Below, piece after piece: positions 23,545 through 32,219 of a stretch of DNA of 41,544 nucleotides. The notes under the pieces were generated by a model. That model did not search any database and had not been told where the DNA came from. It saw only the letters and a list, made by a program, of their open reading frames with translations. The translations under genes and the position numbers were made by a program. Position 1 is the stretch's first letter. Each line of letters begins with the position of its first letter. Location of the stretch: NCBI GenBank assembly GCA_029010715.1, contig JAQXKZ010000013.1:1-41544 (forward strand), given 5' to 3'. The DNA comes from Clostridiales bacterium. Its GTDB lineage: Bacteria; Bacillota; Clostridia; Oscillospirales; Oscillospiraceae.

Positions 23545-24198
23545 TCACCCGTGGAGGAAGATACCGAGCTGTTCGACGGATTTGAAATACCATCGGCAGT
23601 TGTCGCGCATAAAGCGCTCAATGGGTTCTATATCGTTTGCCCAGCCGGCCGCGGCAAAATCAACGCCGCAGGAGCGCGCCATATCATAGCCGGGCTTCAG
23701 GTCGTCTATCATAAGCAGCTCGCCGCTCTCAAGTCCGAAGCGGCGCATGATATCCCGCAGCGGGAACGGAGCGGGCTTGCGCTGCCCGGCGGGATAATCC
23801 CAGCCGTAGACGGCGTCCGGCTCCGGCAGGGAGTTTGCCGCATAGTCGCGCCGTATGTTTTGCTCCAGCGAGTGCGAGACCACGCAGATCAGTCCGCCCT
23901 CCGCTCTCTGGCGCTCCATTATCTCTTTTATGCCCGGGTATGCCAAAGGCACATGGGCCTGCACATATGCGCGCCAGTAGTTCAGCTCATCCGTAAGCGC
24001 TGCGTCGTCCATGCCGTATTCGCTCCGGCACATTTCTATAAAGCCGGGCTCGAAGTTCTTCAGAAAATAGTTTTCCAGGCTGCAGGTCTTTCCCGGGCAG
24101 CGTGAGTCCAGATAATCCTGGAAGCAGGGATGATGTATGGTCGCGGTGCTGTTGACCACGGTGTCGTCGTGGTCAAACACCAGGCATTTATATTTCAT
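23545..24198 (-). CDS. HAD-family phosphatase
   Basis: 217 residues from the ATG at 24198 (AAGG 8 nt upstream; an ATG at 24204 is also possible). Motif I is VFDHDDTVVNST with nucleophile D9 and acid D11. Motif II is VVSHS, motif III is GQRKPAP, and motif IV is LMIDDLKPGYDMARSCG. An alpha-helical cap lies between motifs I and II, as in phosphoglycolate phosphatase-like HADs. Likely hydrolyses a small phosphate ester in the cytoplasm; substrate unknown. It has its own promoter and no clear operon partner. Confidence 0.85.
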   Translation of the reverse strand: MKYKCLVFDHDDTVVNSTATIHHPCFQDYLDSRCPGKTCSLENYFLKNFEPGFIEMCRSEYGMDDAALTDELNYWRAYVQAHVPLAYPGIKEIMERQRAEGGLICVVSHSLEQNIRRDYAANSLPEPDAVYGWDYPAGQRKPAPFPLRDIMRRFGLESGELLMIDDLKPGYDMARSCGVDFAAAGWANDIEPIERFMRDNCRWYFKSVEQLGIFLHG

Positions 24199-24237
24199 AG
24201 ACATAACCTTCGGATGCAATCAACAGTATTTATGATA

Positions 24238-24266
24238 ATTTTAACATATCAGCCCACTATATTGAA
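24238..24266 (-). promoter_or_regulatory. Promoter of the HAD phosphatase gene
   Basis: Reading leftwards: TTCAAT (24266-24261), 17-bp spacer, TAAAAT (24243-24238). Confidence 0.55.
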
Positions 24267-24281
24267 TTGTGTAAAAAGCCG

Positions 24282-24309
24282 AAAAGCCGTACCCGTAGGT
24301 GCGGCTTTT
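24282..24309 (-). terminator. Terminator of the CobW operon
   Basis: AAAAGCCGTACC (24282-24293) pairs with GGTGCGGCTTTT (24298-24309), 12 bp with one G-T pair and a 4-nt loop. T-rich sequence follows on either strand. Confidence 0.8.
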
Positions 24310-24349
24310 TGACATACTACTATAAAATGTAGTGGTTTTTTGCTGCGGC

Positions 24350-25285
24350 TCAGTAAAAAGTTGCGACGGCCTGTTCCGGCGCCCCGCATACCTCATGCGA
24401 AATGTAGCTCAGCACCGGGCCCTTGCGCCCATAGGCCTTGTTGAATTTGAAGTTCAGCTTTGCGGTGAGCACCATCCAGGAATCGTCCTGAACCGTATCG
24501 GCCCTGTCCCAGAGACAGACCAGCGCGGCGAACTGTATGTCCTGCACGCAGCAGGTCATAACGTGGCGGCCGACGATGAAGGTGCCCGCGGGCATCTTCC
24601 TGCGTTTGAGCGCCCGGCACTTGAAGCGCACGGTCTTGCCCTCGTAGTTTGCCGGCGTCTCGCCCAGATCGCGGTACCACTCGGCAAAATCCCCGTCGCC
24701 GATCTCAATGACCGGGGCGTTGATATCAAAGGGCAGGGGGTCCTGTATATCATCGTAAACGACAGTCCCGTCAGCTGACTCATAGGCGATGTCTGCGCGG
24801 CGGGAGGCGGCGCGGACGACCTTGTGAAACTCCATCTTGTCCATCTCCGGCTTAAAGCGGTTGAACACGACGAGCTCGCAGCTCTTCAGCTTGTCGTAGA
24901 CGAGCTGGCGCATGTTGGCGTTATAGGAGAGGAAGGTCTCCGCGTCGGCAAACATGAACTCCTGATATACCATCCAGCCCTCGGGCATGGCGTTATACAG
25001 CGCGTCGAGCAGCCACATGCCGTTGTACTCGATAACGACCCGCTCTGCCTTTGTTTCCCCGGCCCACCTGCCGAGATTTTCTGCCGTCAGCTCCTCCTGC
25101 CTTTCGAGCACACGTATCGTGACGGTGTCGGTCGCGAACTGGTCGGGAGCATATTCCTCCTCTCCCTCCTCGCAGACAAGCAGCAGCGTTTTCTCCTTAT
25201 TGCAGAAGCGCTTGTCCTCCAGCGTCTCCTGTATGAACCTGGTCTTGCCGCTCTCCAGGAAGCCCGTGAAGAGGTATACCGGCAT
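24350..25285 (-). CDS. CobW-like GTPase fused to a YcgQ/DUF1980-like C-terminal domain
   Basis: 311 residues from the ATG at 25285; an in-frame TTG at 25312 would overlap the upstream gene. The N-terminus VYLFTGFLESGKTRFIQETL is a CobW-type P-loop (GFLESGKT, residues 8-15), but the CxCC metal motif of CobW is absent. The C-terminal about 125 residues (from DINAPVIEIGDG, with YEGKTVRFKCRAL, FIVGRHVMTCCVQDIQFAAL and DDSWMVLTAKL) resemble the YcgQ/TIGR03943 family. B. subtilis ycgQ is repressed by the zinc sensor Zur. The gene lies 13 nt after the His-rich CobW gene. A role in metal supply or sparing is inferred; the fold assignment of the C-terminus is from remembered family motifs. Confidence 0.7.
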   Translation of the reverse strand: MPVYLFTGFLESGKTRFIQETLEDKRFCNKEKTLLLVCEEGEEEYAPDQFATDTVTIRVLERQEELTAENLGRWAGETKAERVVIEYNGMWLLDALYNAMPEGWMVYQEFMFADAETFLSYNANMRQLVYDKLKSCELVVFNRFKPEMDKMEFHKVVRAASRRADIAYESADGTVVYDDIQDPLPFDINAPVIEIGDGDFAEWYRDLGETPANYEGKTVRFKCRALKRRKMPAGTFIVGRHVMTCCVQDIQFAALVCLWDRADTVQDDSWMVLTAKLNFKFNKAYGRKGPVLSYISHEVCGAPEQAVATFY

Positions 25286-25298
25286 CTCTTTAACTTTC

Positions 25299-26342
25299 TT
25301 ATTCAAGTTCAAACAGCTCCTTCAGCGCCTTTTCGTTGAGCTTCGAGCCTATCACGCAGAAACGACCGGTGACGGCGGCGCTGCCGCGGCGCACGTCATA
25401 CTCGCCCGGAGTGTAGTCGAAGTAGAGCCAATCGCCGTCGCTGGCGTCGACTATGCCCTTGGCGCGCAGTATCGTGCCGTAAACGGCGTTCTCGTCGAGA
25501 GCCTCGAGTATCCGGCGCAGTCCGGTCTCCGTGAACTTGTGCGGAGTCTCGGTGCCCCAGCTGGTGAATATCTCGTCGGCGTGGTGGTGATGGTGGTGCT
25601 CGTGGTCATGGTCGTGGCAGCCGCAGGCGCACTCGCCGTCTTCGTCGTGATGGCGGTGCTCATGCTCGTGGCAGCCGCAGGCGTGCTCGCCGTCATCGTC
25701 GTGATGGTGGTGCTCATGATGCTCGTGTTCTAGTTCCTCCATCTGCGCCTTCAGACCGTTTTTGTCCATGGCCTCGAGTATCTGCGCGCCGCTGATCCTG
25801 TCAAGCTGAGTTGTGATGAGTCCGGCGTTGGGATTGAGCCCGCGCAGCATTCCGGCAGCAGCCTGTACCCTGGCCTCCGGTACGGTATCGGTACGGCTCA
25901 TGACGATGAGGTCGGCGTTCTCCACCTGATCGTTGAAGAACTCGCCGAAATTGCGCATATACATGCGGCACTTGCCGGCGTCGACGACGGTTACCTTCGC
26001 GCCTATGTGCGCGCCCTCAACGCATTCAACGGCCCTGGTCACGTCGGACAGCTTGCCTACGCCCGAAGGCTCGATGAGTATGCAGTCCGGCGCATAGTCG
26101 TCCATAACTTTTTTGAGCGCCTTGGTGAAGTCGCCCACCAGCGTGCAGCAGATACAGCCGGAGTTCATCTCGGTGATCTCCACTCCGGCGTCCTTCAGGA
26201 AGCCTCCGTCAATGGCGATCTCGCCGAACTCGTTTTCGATAAGGACGAGCTTCCTGTCCCTGTAGCCTTCATTAATAAGCTTACGGATCAGCGTGGTCTT
26301 TCCGGCGCCGAGAAAGCCGGAGAAAATGTCTATTCTTGTCAT
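25299..26342 (-). CDS. CobW-family GTPase metallochaperone with His/Cys-rich loop
   Basis: 347 residues; GGAGG lies 8 nt before the ATG at 26342. Walker A is GFLGAGKTT (9-17) and the CobW metal motif GCICC is at 62-66. IENEFGEIAIDGG and LIEPSGVGKL follow. Between about residues 205 and 255 lies a loop crowded with His, Asp and Cys, made of an 18-codon tandem duplication (54-bp units 25614-25667 and 25668-25721), each with HACGC- or CACGC-type centre. The C-terminal CobW domain (EIFTSWGTETPHKFT ... LYFDYTPGEY) closes the protein. CobW/ZNG1 GTPases deliver zinc or cobalt to target enzymes. Operon with the CobW-DUF1980 fusion follows. The metal is not proven; zinc is most likely. Confidence 0.88.
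   Translation of the reverse strand: MTRIDIFSGFLGAGKTTLIRKLINEGYRDRKLVLIENEFGEIAIDGGFLKDAGVEITEMNSGCICCTLVGDFTKALKKVMDDYAPDCILIEPSGVGKLSDVTRAVECVEGAHIGAKVTVVDAGKCRMYMRNFGEFFNDQVENADLIVMSRTDTVPEARVQAAAGMLRGLNPNAGLITTQLDRISGAQILEAMDKNGLKAQMEELEHEHHEHHHHDDDGEHACGCHEHEHRHHDEDGECACGCHDHDHEHHHHHHADEIFTSWGTETPHKFTETGLRRILEALDENAVYGTILRAKGIVDASDGDWLYFDYTPGEYDVRRGSAAVTGRFCVIGSKLNEKALKELFELE
25614..25721 (-). repeat. 54-bp tandem duplication in the His-rich loop
   Basis: Two in-frame, near-identical 54-bp units encode the metal-binding part of the CobW protein. They differ at a few bases. Confidence 0.85.
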
Positions 26343-26394
26343 GGTTAATACCTCCATGTGATATACTTTTATTTGGCTTCCGGCCAATTAAATT

Positions 26395-26423
26395 ATTGTA
26401 TCACAATTGAAAATAACATACAA
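26395..26423 (-). promoter_or_regulatory. Promoter of the CobW operon
   Basis: Reading leftwards: TTGTAT (26423-26418), 17-bp spacer, TACAAT (26400-26395). No canonical Zur box was seen. Confidence 0.65.
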
Positions 26424-26526
26424 GAGTCAGGGCGGTATGATGTGGGCTTCCTGCCTTCGTATTCTCCAAAACGGTAAATCTGGAAATACTTTAAGCTTTT
26501 TTGGTCAAATTTATTTCGGCTATCGG

Positions 26527-26555
26527 TTTACATTTTGATTTATTGATGATAAAAT
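26527..26555 (+). promoter_or_regulatory. Promoter of pyruvate:ferredoxin oxidoreductase
   Basis: TTTACA (26527-26532), 17-bp spacer, TAAAAT (26550-26555); start of transcription near 26562. Confidence 0.65.
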
Positions 26556-26617
26556 ATATTCTGTCCGTATGAGTGTGAATAAGAAAAGGTACAAATTTAA
26601 AAATGGAGATGAAAATA

Positions 26618-29600
26618 ATGGAGAGACACTTCAAGACTATGGACGGCAACAATGCAGCCGCCCATGTATCCTACGCGTTTACTGAAGTCGCAGCTATCTA
26701 CCCCATTACGCCGTCCAGTCCTATGGCAGACTTTGTCGATCAGTGGAGTGCGGCAGGCCGTAAGAACATATTCGGTTCTACGGTAAAGGTGCAGGAAATG
26801 CAGGCAGAGTCCGGCGCCGCCGGCGCTGTCCACGGTTCTCTGAATGCAGGCGCCCTCACCACCACCTATACTGCGTCCCAGGGCCTTCTGCTGATGATAC
26901 CCAACATGTACAAGATCGCAGGCGAACTGCTGCCCGGCGTTTTCCACGTCAGCGCACGTACCGTCGCAAGCCACACCCTGAACATCTTCGGCGATCACAG
27001 TGACGTCATGGCCTGCCGTCAGACCGGCTTTGCGATGCTGTGTGAGTCCAACGTTCAGGAAGTCATGGACCTGTCCCCTGTCGCCCATCTGGCCGCCATC
27101 AAGGGCAGAGTTCCTTTTGTCAACTTCTTCGACGGCTTCCGCACCTCTCATGAGCTGCAGAAGATCCAGGTATGGGACTATGAGGATCTCAAGGACATGG
27201 TCGACATGGACGCTGTCAACGCCTTCAGAGCCAGAGCCCTCAATTCCGAGCATCCCACCATGCGCGGTTCCCATGAGAACGGCGATATCTTCTTCCAGAA
27301 CCGTGAGGCTTCCAACAAGTACTACCAGGAGATCCCCGGTATCGTTGAAGAGTACATGGGCAAGATCAACGCCAAGCTCGGTACCGACTACCAGCTCTTT
27401 AACTACTACGGCGCTCCCGATGCAGACCGCGTCATCGTCGCCATGGGCTCCATCTGCGACGTTGCAGAGGAAGTCATCGACTACCTGACCGCTCAGGGCG
27501 AGAAGGTCGGCCTTGTCAAGGTCCGTCTGTTCCGTCCCTTCTGCCCGGACAAGCTGCTTGCCGCCATCCCCGCAACCGCAAAGAAGATCGCGGTCCTCGA
27601 CCGCACCAAGGAGCCCGGCGCGCAGGGCGAGCCTCTCTACCTCGACGTCGTCACCGCTCTGAACAACGCCGGCAGGAACGATGTCACCGTCATCGGCGGC
27701 CGTTACGGTCTCGGCTCCAAGGATACTCCTCCCTCCTCCGTGTTCGCTGTTTACAACGAGCTCAGGAAGGCGGAGATGAAGCGTCAGTTCACCATCGGTA
27801 TTGTCGATGATGTCACCGGTATGTCCCTCAAGGAAGAGCCCGCGCCCAACACCGCGGCAGAGGGCACCATCGAGTGCAAGTTCTGGGGTCTCGGCGGCGA
27901 CGGTACTGTCGGCGCGAACAAGAACTCCATCAAGATCATCGGCGACCATACCAACAAGTTCGTTCAGGCATACTTCCAGTACGACTCCAAGAAGACCGGC
28001 GGCGTCACCATCAGCCACCTGCGCTTCGGCGACAAGCCTATCAAGAGCCCGTACTACATCAACAAGGCCGACTTTGTCGCCTGCCATGTTCCTTCCTACA
28101 TCACCAAGGGCTTCCCGATCGTCAGAGACGTGAGACCCGGCGGCGTGTTCCTGGTCAACTGCCAGTGGAGCTTTGAGGAGCTCGAGCATCACCTCGACGC
28201 CGCCTCCAAGAGATACATAGCGAAGAACAACATCCAGCTTTACATGATCGACGCCATCGACCTCGCAAAGAAGATAGGCATGGGCAAGCGCACCAACACC
28301 ATTCTGCAGTCCGCTTTCTTCTCTCTGGCAAAGGTCATGCCCGAGGCAGAAGCTATCGGCTACATGAAGGATGCCGCCCTGCACTCCTACCTCAAGAAGG
28401 GCCAGGACATCGTCGACATGAACTACGCCGCTATCGACGCCGGCGCTACCGCATACAAGAAGGTCGAGGTTCCCGCATGCTGGGCGGAGGCCGTTGACGA
28501 GAAGAAGGACGACAAGACCACCGGCCGCGCCAAAACCGTCAGGATGGTCGAGAATATACTCAATCCCATCGACAAGATGGACGGCGACTCCCTGCCCGTA
28601 TCCACCTTCACCGATCACGCGGACGGCACTTTCGAGCTCGGCGCCGCAGCGTATGAGAAGCGCGGCATAGCCGTTACCGTCCCCAAGTGGGATGCCGAGA
28701 AGTGCGTACAGTGCAACCAGTGCGCATTCGTCTGCCCGCACGCCACCATCCGTCCCTTCGCGCTGACCGCTGAAGAGGCCGCTGCCGCTCCCGCCCAGAC
28801 CAAGATCGCCGAGATCAAGGCCGGCAAGGGCAAGGGCGAGTACAAGTTCACCATGGCCGTCTCCCCGCTCGACTGCATGGGCTGCGGCGTCTGCATCAGC
28901 CAGTGCGCCGTCCACGCTATAGAGATGGTTCCCATGGAGAGCCAGATCGACCAGCAGGAAGTCTTCAACTACATGGTCAGCAATGTCTCCGAGAAGAAGG
29001 ACATGTTCGTTGCCGACAATGTGAAGTTCAGCCAGTTCTCTCAGCCGTACCTCGAGTTCAGCGGCTCCTGCGCCGGCTGCGCCGAGACCAGCTACGCAAG
29101 ACTGGTTACTCAGCTCTTCGGCGACCACATGATAATCTCCAACGCCACCGGCTGCTCGTCCATCTGGGGCGGCCCGGCTGCCACTTCCCCGTACACCGTC
29201 AACAAGGAAGGCAAGGGTCCCGCCTGGGCCAACTCCCTGTTCGAGGATAACGCAGAGCACGGTCTCGGCATGTACCTCGGCCAGAAGAAGATCCGTGACG
29301 ATCTGAAGAAGAGCGTCGAGTACGTTGCCGGGAACGCCTGCAATGAGGATCTGAAGAAGGCCGCTCAGGATTATCTCGCCACCTACGACGACGGCAACAC
29401 CAACCAGGAGCCCTCCAAGCGCCTGATCTCCCTGATCGAGGCTAACTGCCCCTGCTGCGATGCCGCCAAAGAGATCCTCGAGAAGAAGGATTTCCTCAAC
29501 AAGAAGTCCGTCTGGATATTCGGCGGCGACGGCTGGGCCTTCGATATAGGCTTCGGCGGTGTCGACCATGTTCTCGCTTCCGGCGAGGATGTCAACATCT

Positions 29601-30145
29601 TCGTATTCAACACCGAGGTCTACTCCAACACCGGCGGACAGGCCTCCAAGGCTTCCAACATCGGCCAGGTCGCTCAGTTCGCGGCTGCCGGTAAGGAGAT
29701 CAAGTCCAAGTCTCTCGCCGAGATCGCCATGACCTACGGTTACGTCTATGTTGCCCAGATCGCAATGGGCGCAAACAAGGTCCAGACTCTGAAGGCGATC
29801 GCCGAGGCCGAGGCTCACCAGGGCCCGTCCCTCATCATCGCCTACTCCCCCTGCGAGATGCACAGCATCAAGGGCGGCATGGAGAACTGCCAGAAAGAGA
29901 TGGAGAAGGCTGTCAAGTGCGGTTACTGGAACCTGTTCAGGTACAATCCTGACGCAGAGAAGCCCTTCACTCTCGACAGCAAGGAGCCTGCCGGCGGTTA
30001 CCAGGAGTTCCTGATGAACGAGGCACGCTACAGCCGTCTGACCCGCGAGTTCCCCGAGAGAGCCGACAGGCTCTTCAAGGCCTCCGAGGAGAACGCAAAG
30101 GCACGCTACGAGCACCTGATGAAGCTCAAGTCCCTCTACGAATAA
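26618..30145 (+). CDS. nifJ: Pyruvate:ferredoxin (flavodoxin) oxidoreductase
   Basis: 1175 residues from the ATG at 26618, which has GGAG 9 nt upstream; the ATG at 26603 lacks a good site. Single-chain, homodimeric type. N-terminus: AAIYPITPSSPMADFVDQW (domain I). The EKR-type domain is followed by two [4Fe-4S] motifs, CVQCNQCAFVCPH (about 695) and CMGCGVCISQCA (about 753). CAGCAETSYARL (about 818) and CCDAAKE provide cysteines of the third cluster. The TPP-binding part is GGDGWAFDIGFGG (about 970) with NTEVYSNTGGQ. The enzyme splits pyruvate and CoA to acetyl-CoA, CO2 and reduced ferredoxin in the cytoplasm. Codon use is strongly biased to C-ending codons, as expected of a highly expressed gene. 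It is monocistronic. Confidence 0.98.
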   Translation: MERHFKTMDGNNAAAHVSYAFTEVAAIYPITPSSPMADFVDQWSAAGRKNIFGSTVKVQEMQAESGAAGAVHGSLNAGALTTTYTASQGLLLMIPNMYKIAGELLPGVFHVSARTVASHTLNIFGDHSDVMACRQTGFAMLCESNVQEVMDLSPVAHLAAIKGRVPFVNFFDGFRTSHELQKIQVWDYEDLKDMVDMDAVNAFRARALNSEHPTMRGSHENGDIFFQNREASNKYYQEIPGIVEEYMGKINAKLGTDYQLFNYYGAPDADRVIVAMGSICDVAEEVIDYLTAQGEKVGLVKVRLFRPFCPDKLLAAIPATAKKIAVLDRTKEPGAQGEPLYLDVVTALNNAGRNDVTVIGGRYGLGSKDTPPSSVFAVYNELRKAEMKRQFTIGIVDDVTGMSLKEEPAPNTAAEGTIECKFWGLGGDGTVGANKNSIKIIGDHTNKFVQAYFQYDSKKTGGVTISHLRFGDKPIKSPYYINKADFVACHVPSYITKGFPIVRDVRPGGVFLVNCQWSFEELEHHLDAASKRYIAKNNIQLYMIDAIDLAKKIGMGKRTNTILQSAFFSLAKVMPEAEAIGYMKDAALHSYLKKGQDIVDMNYAAIDAGATAYKKVEVPACWAEAVDEKKDDKTTGRAKTVRMVENILNPIDKMDGDSLPVSTFTDHADGTFELGAAAYEKRGIAVTVPKWDAEKCVQCNQCAFVCPHATIRPFALTAEEAAAAPAQTKIAEIKAGKGKGEYKFTMAVSPLDCMGCGVCISQCAVHAIEMVPMESQIDQQEVFNYMVSNVSEKKDMFVADNVKFSQFSQPYLEFSGSCAGCAETSYARLVTQLFGDHMIISNATGCSSIWGGPAATSPYTVNKEGKGPAWANSLFEDNAEHGLGMYLGQKKIRDDLKKSVEYVAGNACNEDLKKAAQDYLATYDDGNTNQEPSKRLISLIEANCPCCDAAKEILEKKDFLNKKSVWIFGGDGWAFDIGFGGVDHVLASGEDVNIFVFNTEVYSNTGGQASKASNIGQVAQFAAAGKEIKSKSLAEIAMTYGYVYVAQIAMGANKVQTLKAIAEAEAHQGPSLIIAYSPCEMHSIKGGMENCQKEMEKAVKCGYWNLFRYNPDAEKPFTLDSKEPAGGYQEFLMNEARYSRLTREFPERADRLFKASEENAKARYEHLMKLKSLYE

Positions 30146-30168
30146 TCCTCAAAACAGCATATACTCTC

Positions 30169-30203
30169 ACAGCACCCGGATTTATCCGGGTGCTGTTCCT
30201 TTA
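30169..30203 (+). terminator. Terminator after the PFOR gene
   Basis: ACAGCACCCGGA (30169-30180) pairs with TCCGGGTGCTGT (30185-30196), followed by a weak TCCTTTAT run. Confidence 0.75.
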
Positions 30204-30278
30204 TACCCTATCCCGGAAGCTCTCAAGCTGCACTTCAGTACAAGCAGCATTATTTGCCCGGGCGCGTTTTTACCCGGA

Positions 30279-30327
30279 TTTTACAAAAGCAGTCTTTTTC
30301 ATTTTACACACGCTGCGTATCATTACA
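30279..30327 (+). promoter_or_regulatory. Possible PhoP/PhoB-box array upstream of pstS
   Basis: TTTTACA (30279-30285), TTTTACA (30302-30308) and ATTACA (30322-30327) occur in the same direction, the first two 23 bp apart. Pho regulons in Firmicutes use TTAACA-like repeats at about 11-bp steps; this is a loose match. It overlaps the -35 region. Confidence 0.35.
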
Positions 30328-30350
30328 GGCGTAGCAAGGAAAACTACAAT
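30322..30350 (+). promoter_or_regulatory. Promoter of pstS
   Basis: ATTACA (30322-30327), 17-bp spacer, TACAAT (30345-30350). The weak -35 fits an activator-dependent Pho promoter. Confidence 0.5.
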
Positions 30351-30399
30351 ATATAAAGCTTGTGTTCTGATGTGAAAGAACAAAAAGGAGATTTGTAAA

Positions 30400-31242
30400 A
30401 TGAAAAAGACCATATGCATCGCGCTTGTCGCCGTTATGACTCTGGCCCTGCTTGCAGGCTGCGGCTCCTCCGGGCCTGCTGAGACTGCCGCTCCTGCCGC
30501 CGCTCTGAGCGGCACCGTGGCGACCGACGGCTCCACCTCGATGGCGAAGGTCATAGGTGCGCTCGGCGAATCCTTCATGGAGCTCAACAAAGACGTCACC
30601 TTTACCTACAACCCGACCGGCTCCGGTTCCGGTATCGCCGCCGTGTCCGAGGGTCGCTGCGATATCGGCCTCTCCTCCAGAGCTCTGAAGGATGAAGAGA
30701 AGGCCTCCGGCCTCAGAGAGACCGTTCTCGCCCTCGACGGCATCGCCGTCATCGTCAACCCCGAGAACAGCGTGTCTGACCTCGATCTTGAGACCATCGC
30801 CAAAATCTATACCGGCGAGATCACCAACTGGAGCGAAGTCGGCGGCAACGACGCCGCTATCGTCCTGATCGGCCGCGAGGCGGGCAGCGGCACACGCGAC
30901 GGCTTTGAAAGCATCACCGGCACCAAGGACTCCTGCAAGTACCGTCAGGAGCTGACCTCCACTGGCGACGTCATCACCACGGTGTCCCAGAACCCTGATG
31001 CCATCGGCTACGCGTCCCTGGCCTCCGTAAAGGACAGCGTAAAGGCCCTCTCCGTAAACGGCGTCGCCCCCTCTGAAGACAGCGTCAAAGACGGCAGCTA
31101 CCTCATCCAGCGTCCCTTCGTCCTCGTGACCAGGGAAGGCAGTGATCTGAGCGCGGCAGCCCAGGCATTTTTCGACTACGCCACATCTGTGGATGCCGCC
31201 GGCATCATCTCCGCCGCGGGCGCGGTCGCGGTTGCGAAGTAA
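30400..31242 (+). CDS. pstS: Phosphate ABC transporter substrate-binding lipoprotein
   Basis: 280 residues; GGAG lies 9 nt before the ATG. A lipoprotein signal peptide ends in the lipobox LAGC (Cys21), so the protein is lipid-anchored outside the membrane. Phosphate-binding loops are visible: TDGSTSM (about residue 43), TGSGSGIAA (about 72) and AGSGTRDGF (about 165). Length and motifs fit the clostridial PstS family. It hands phosphate to PstC-PstA. The first gene of the pst-pho locus; a hairpin after it (31254-31319) may raise its level over the rest of the operon. Confidence 0.96.
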   Translation: MKKTICIALVAVMTLALLAGCGSSGPAETAAPAAALSGTVATDGSTSMAKVIGALGESFMELNKDVTFTYNPTGSGSGIAAVSEGRCDIGLSSRALKDEEKASGLRETVLALDGIAVIVNPENSVSDLDLETIAKIYTGEITNWSEVGGNDAAIVLIGREAGSGTRDGFESITGTKDSCKYRQELTSTGDVITTVSQNPDAIGYASLASVKDSVKALSVNGVAPSEDSVKDGSYLIQRPFVLVTREGSDLSAAAQAFFDYATSVDAAGIISAAGAVAVAK

Positions 31243-31253
31243 AATCAAGGCGT

Positions 31254-31319
31254 CAAGGCGGCTGCCCAAAGCCGCCTTGGCTTATTAAAGAGTTTCACTC
31301 CCCGGAGCTTTTTAATAAG
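31254..31319 (+). terminator. Attenuator-like double hairpin between pstS and pstC
   Basis: CAAGGCGGCT/AGCCGCCTTG (31254-31263/31270-31279) is followed by CTTATTAAA/TTTAATAAG (31281-31289/31311-31319). A partial terminator here would let pstS exceed the membrane components, a known arrangement in pst operons. Confidence 0.6.
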
Positions 31320-31347
31320 TCAAGGCAATGAGTAGGTGTTGTTTGCG

Positions 31348-32217
31348 ATGAAAAAGAACGGCAGATTCCTTGAAAATTTTATACACGGAGTATTTCTGAT
31401 TCTGGGCCTCATTACGGTCGGCTGCGTGCTGCTGATAACGGTATATCTGTTTATATCCGGCATCCCGGCCATAAGGGAGATCGGACTCATTCCATTCCTG
31501 TCCGGCACCAGATGGGCCTCCACCGCGGCCGAGCCGCAGTACGGCATACTGCCCTTTATCCTCACGAGCGTCTACGGCACCGCCGGGGCAATACTGCTCG
31601 GCGTGCCGGCAGGCTTCATGACGGCGGTGTACCTCTCCAAGGCCGCCCCGCCGAAGCTCAGAAGCGTGATGGAGTCATGCGTCAGCCTGCTGGCCGGCAT
31701 CCCGTCCGTCGTCTACGGCCTTGTCGGTATGCTGATTCTCGTTCCCGGTATAAGAAAGCTTTTTAACGTCCCCGACGGCTCCAGCCTGTTTGCGGCTATC
31801 ATAGTGCTCGCAATAATGATACTGCCGTCTATCATCAAGGTGTCGGTAACGGCGCTGGACGCGGTCCCGAAGGAATATGAGGACGCGTCGCTTGCCCTCG
31901 GCGCGACGCCGGTCGAGACCTGGTTCAGGGTATCCGTCCCGGCGGCAAAGAGCGGGATTGCCGCGGCAGTCGTGCTCGGCGTGGGACGCGCCATCGGCGA
32001 AGCGATGGCAGTCATGATGGTCTCCGGCAACGTGCCGAACATGCCGGGACTGTTTCAAAGCGTCCGTTTCCTCACGACCGCGGTCGCAAGTGAGATGAGC
32101 TATTCAAGCGGCCTGCAGCGTCAGGCGCTGTTCTCCATAGCGCTGGTGCTGTTTCTGTTCATCATGCTCATCAACGCCTCGCTTAACTTTTTCCTCAAGC
32201 GGGATAAGGAGGTCTGA
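31348..32217 (+). CDS. pstC: Phosphate ABC transporter permease PstC
   Basis: 289 residues from the ATG at 31348; a TTG at 31336 is the only alternative. About six membrane helices. GVPAGFMTAVYLSKAAPP and ETWFRVSVPAAKSGIAAAV are typical of PstC, the latter close to the EAA loop that contacts PstB (LGVGRAIGEAMAVMMVSGN follows). The N-terminus MKKNGRFLENFIHGVFLILG is the first helix. It forms the membrane channel with PstA. It is followed 2 nt later by pstA. Confidence 0.94.
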   Translation: MKKNGRFLENFIHGVFLILGLITVGCVLLITVYLFISGIPAIREIGLIPFLSGTRWASTAAEPQYGILPFILTSVYGTAGAILLGVPAGFMTAVYLSKAAPPKLRSVMESCVSLLAGIPSVVYGLVGMLILVPGIRKLFNVPDGSSLFAAIIVLAIMILPSIIKVSVTALDAVPKEYEDASLALGATPVETWFRVSVPAAKSGIAAAVVLGVGRAIGEAMAVMMVSGNVPNMPGLFQSVRFLTTAVASEMSYSSGLQRQALFSIALVLFLFIMLINASLNFFLKRDKEV

Positions 32218-32219
32218 AA

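Noticed and set aside
25577-25721. CRISPR-like or microsatellite repeat suggested by recurring GTGGTG blocks
   Set aside because: The repeats are in-frame His/Asp/Cys codons of the CobW metal loop, with only two long units and no spacers.
26597-30115. 1172-codon open frame antisense to PFOR
   Set aside because: It mirrors the C-ending codon bias of the PFOR gene, has no domain motifs and is Leu/Val/Gly-rich throughout. It is a shadow frame.
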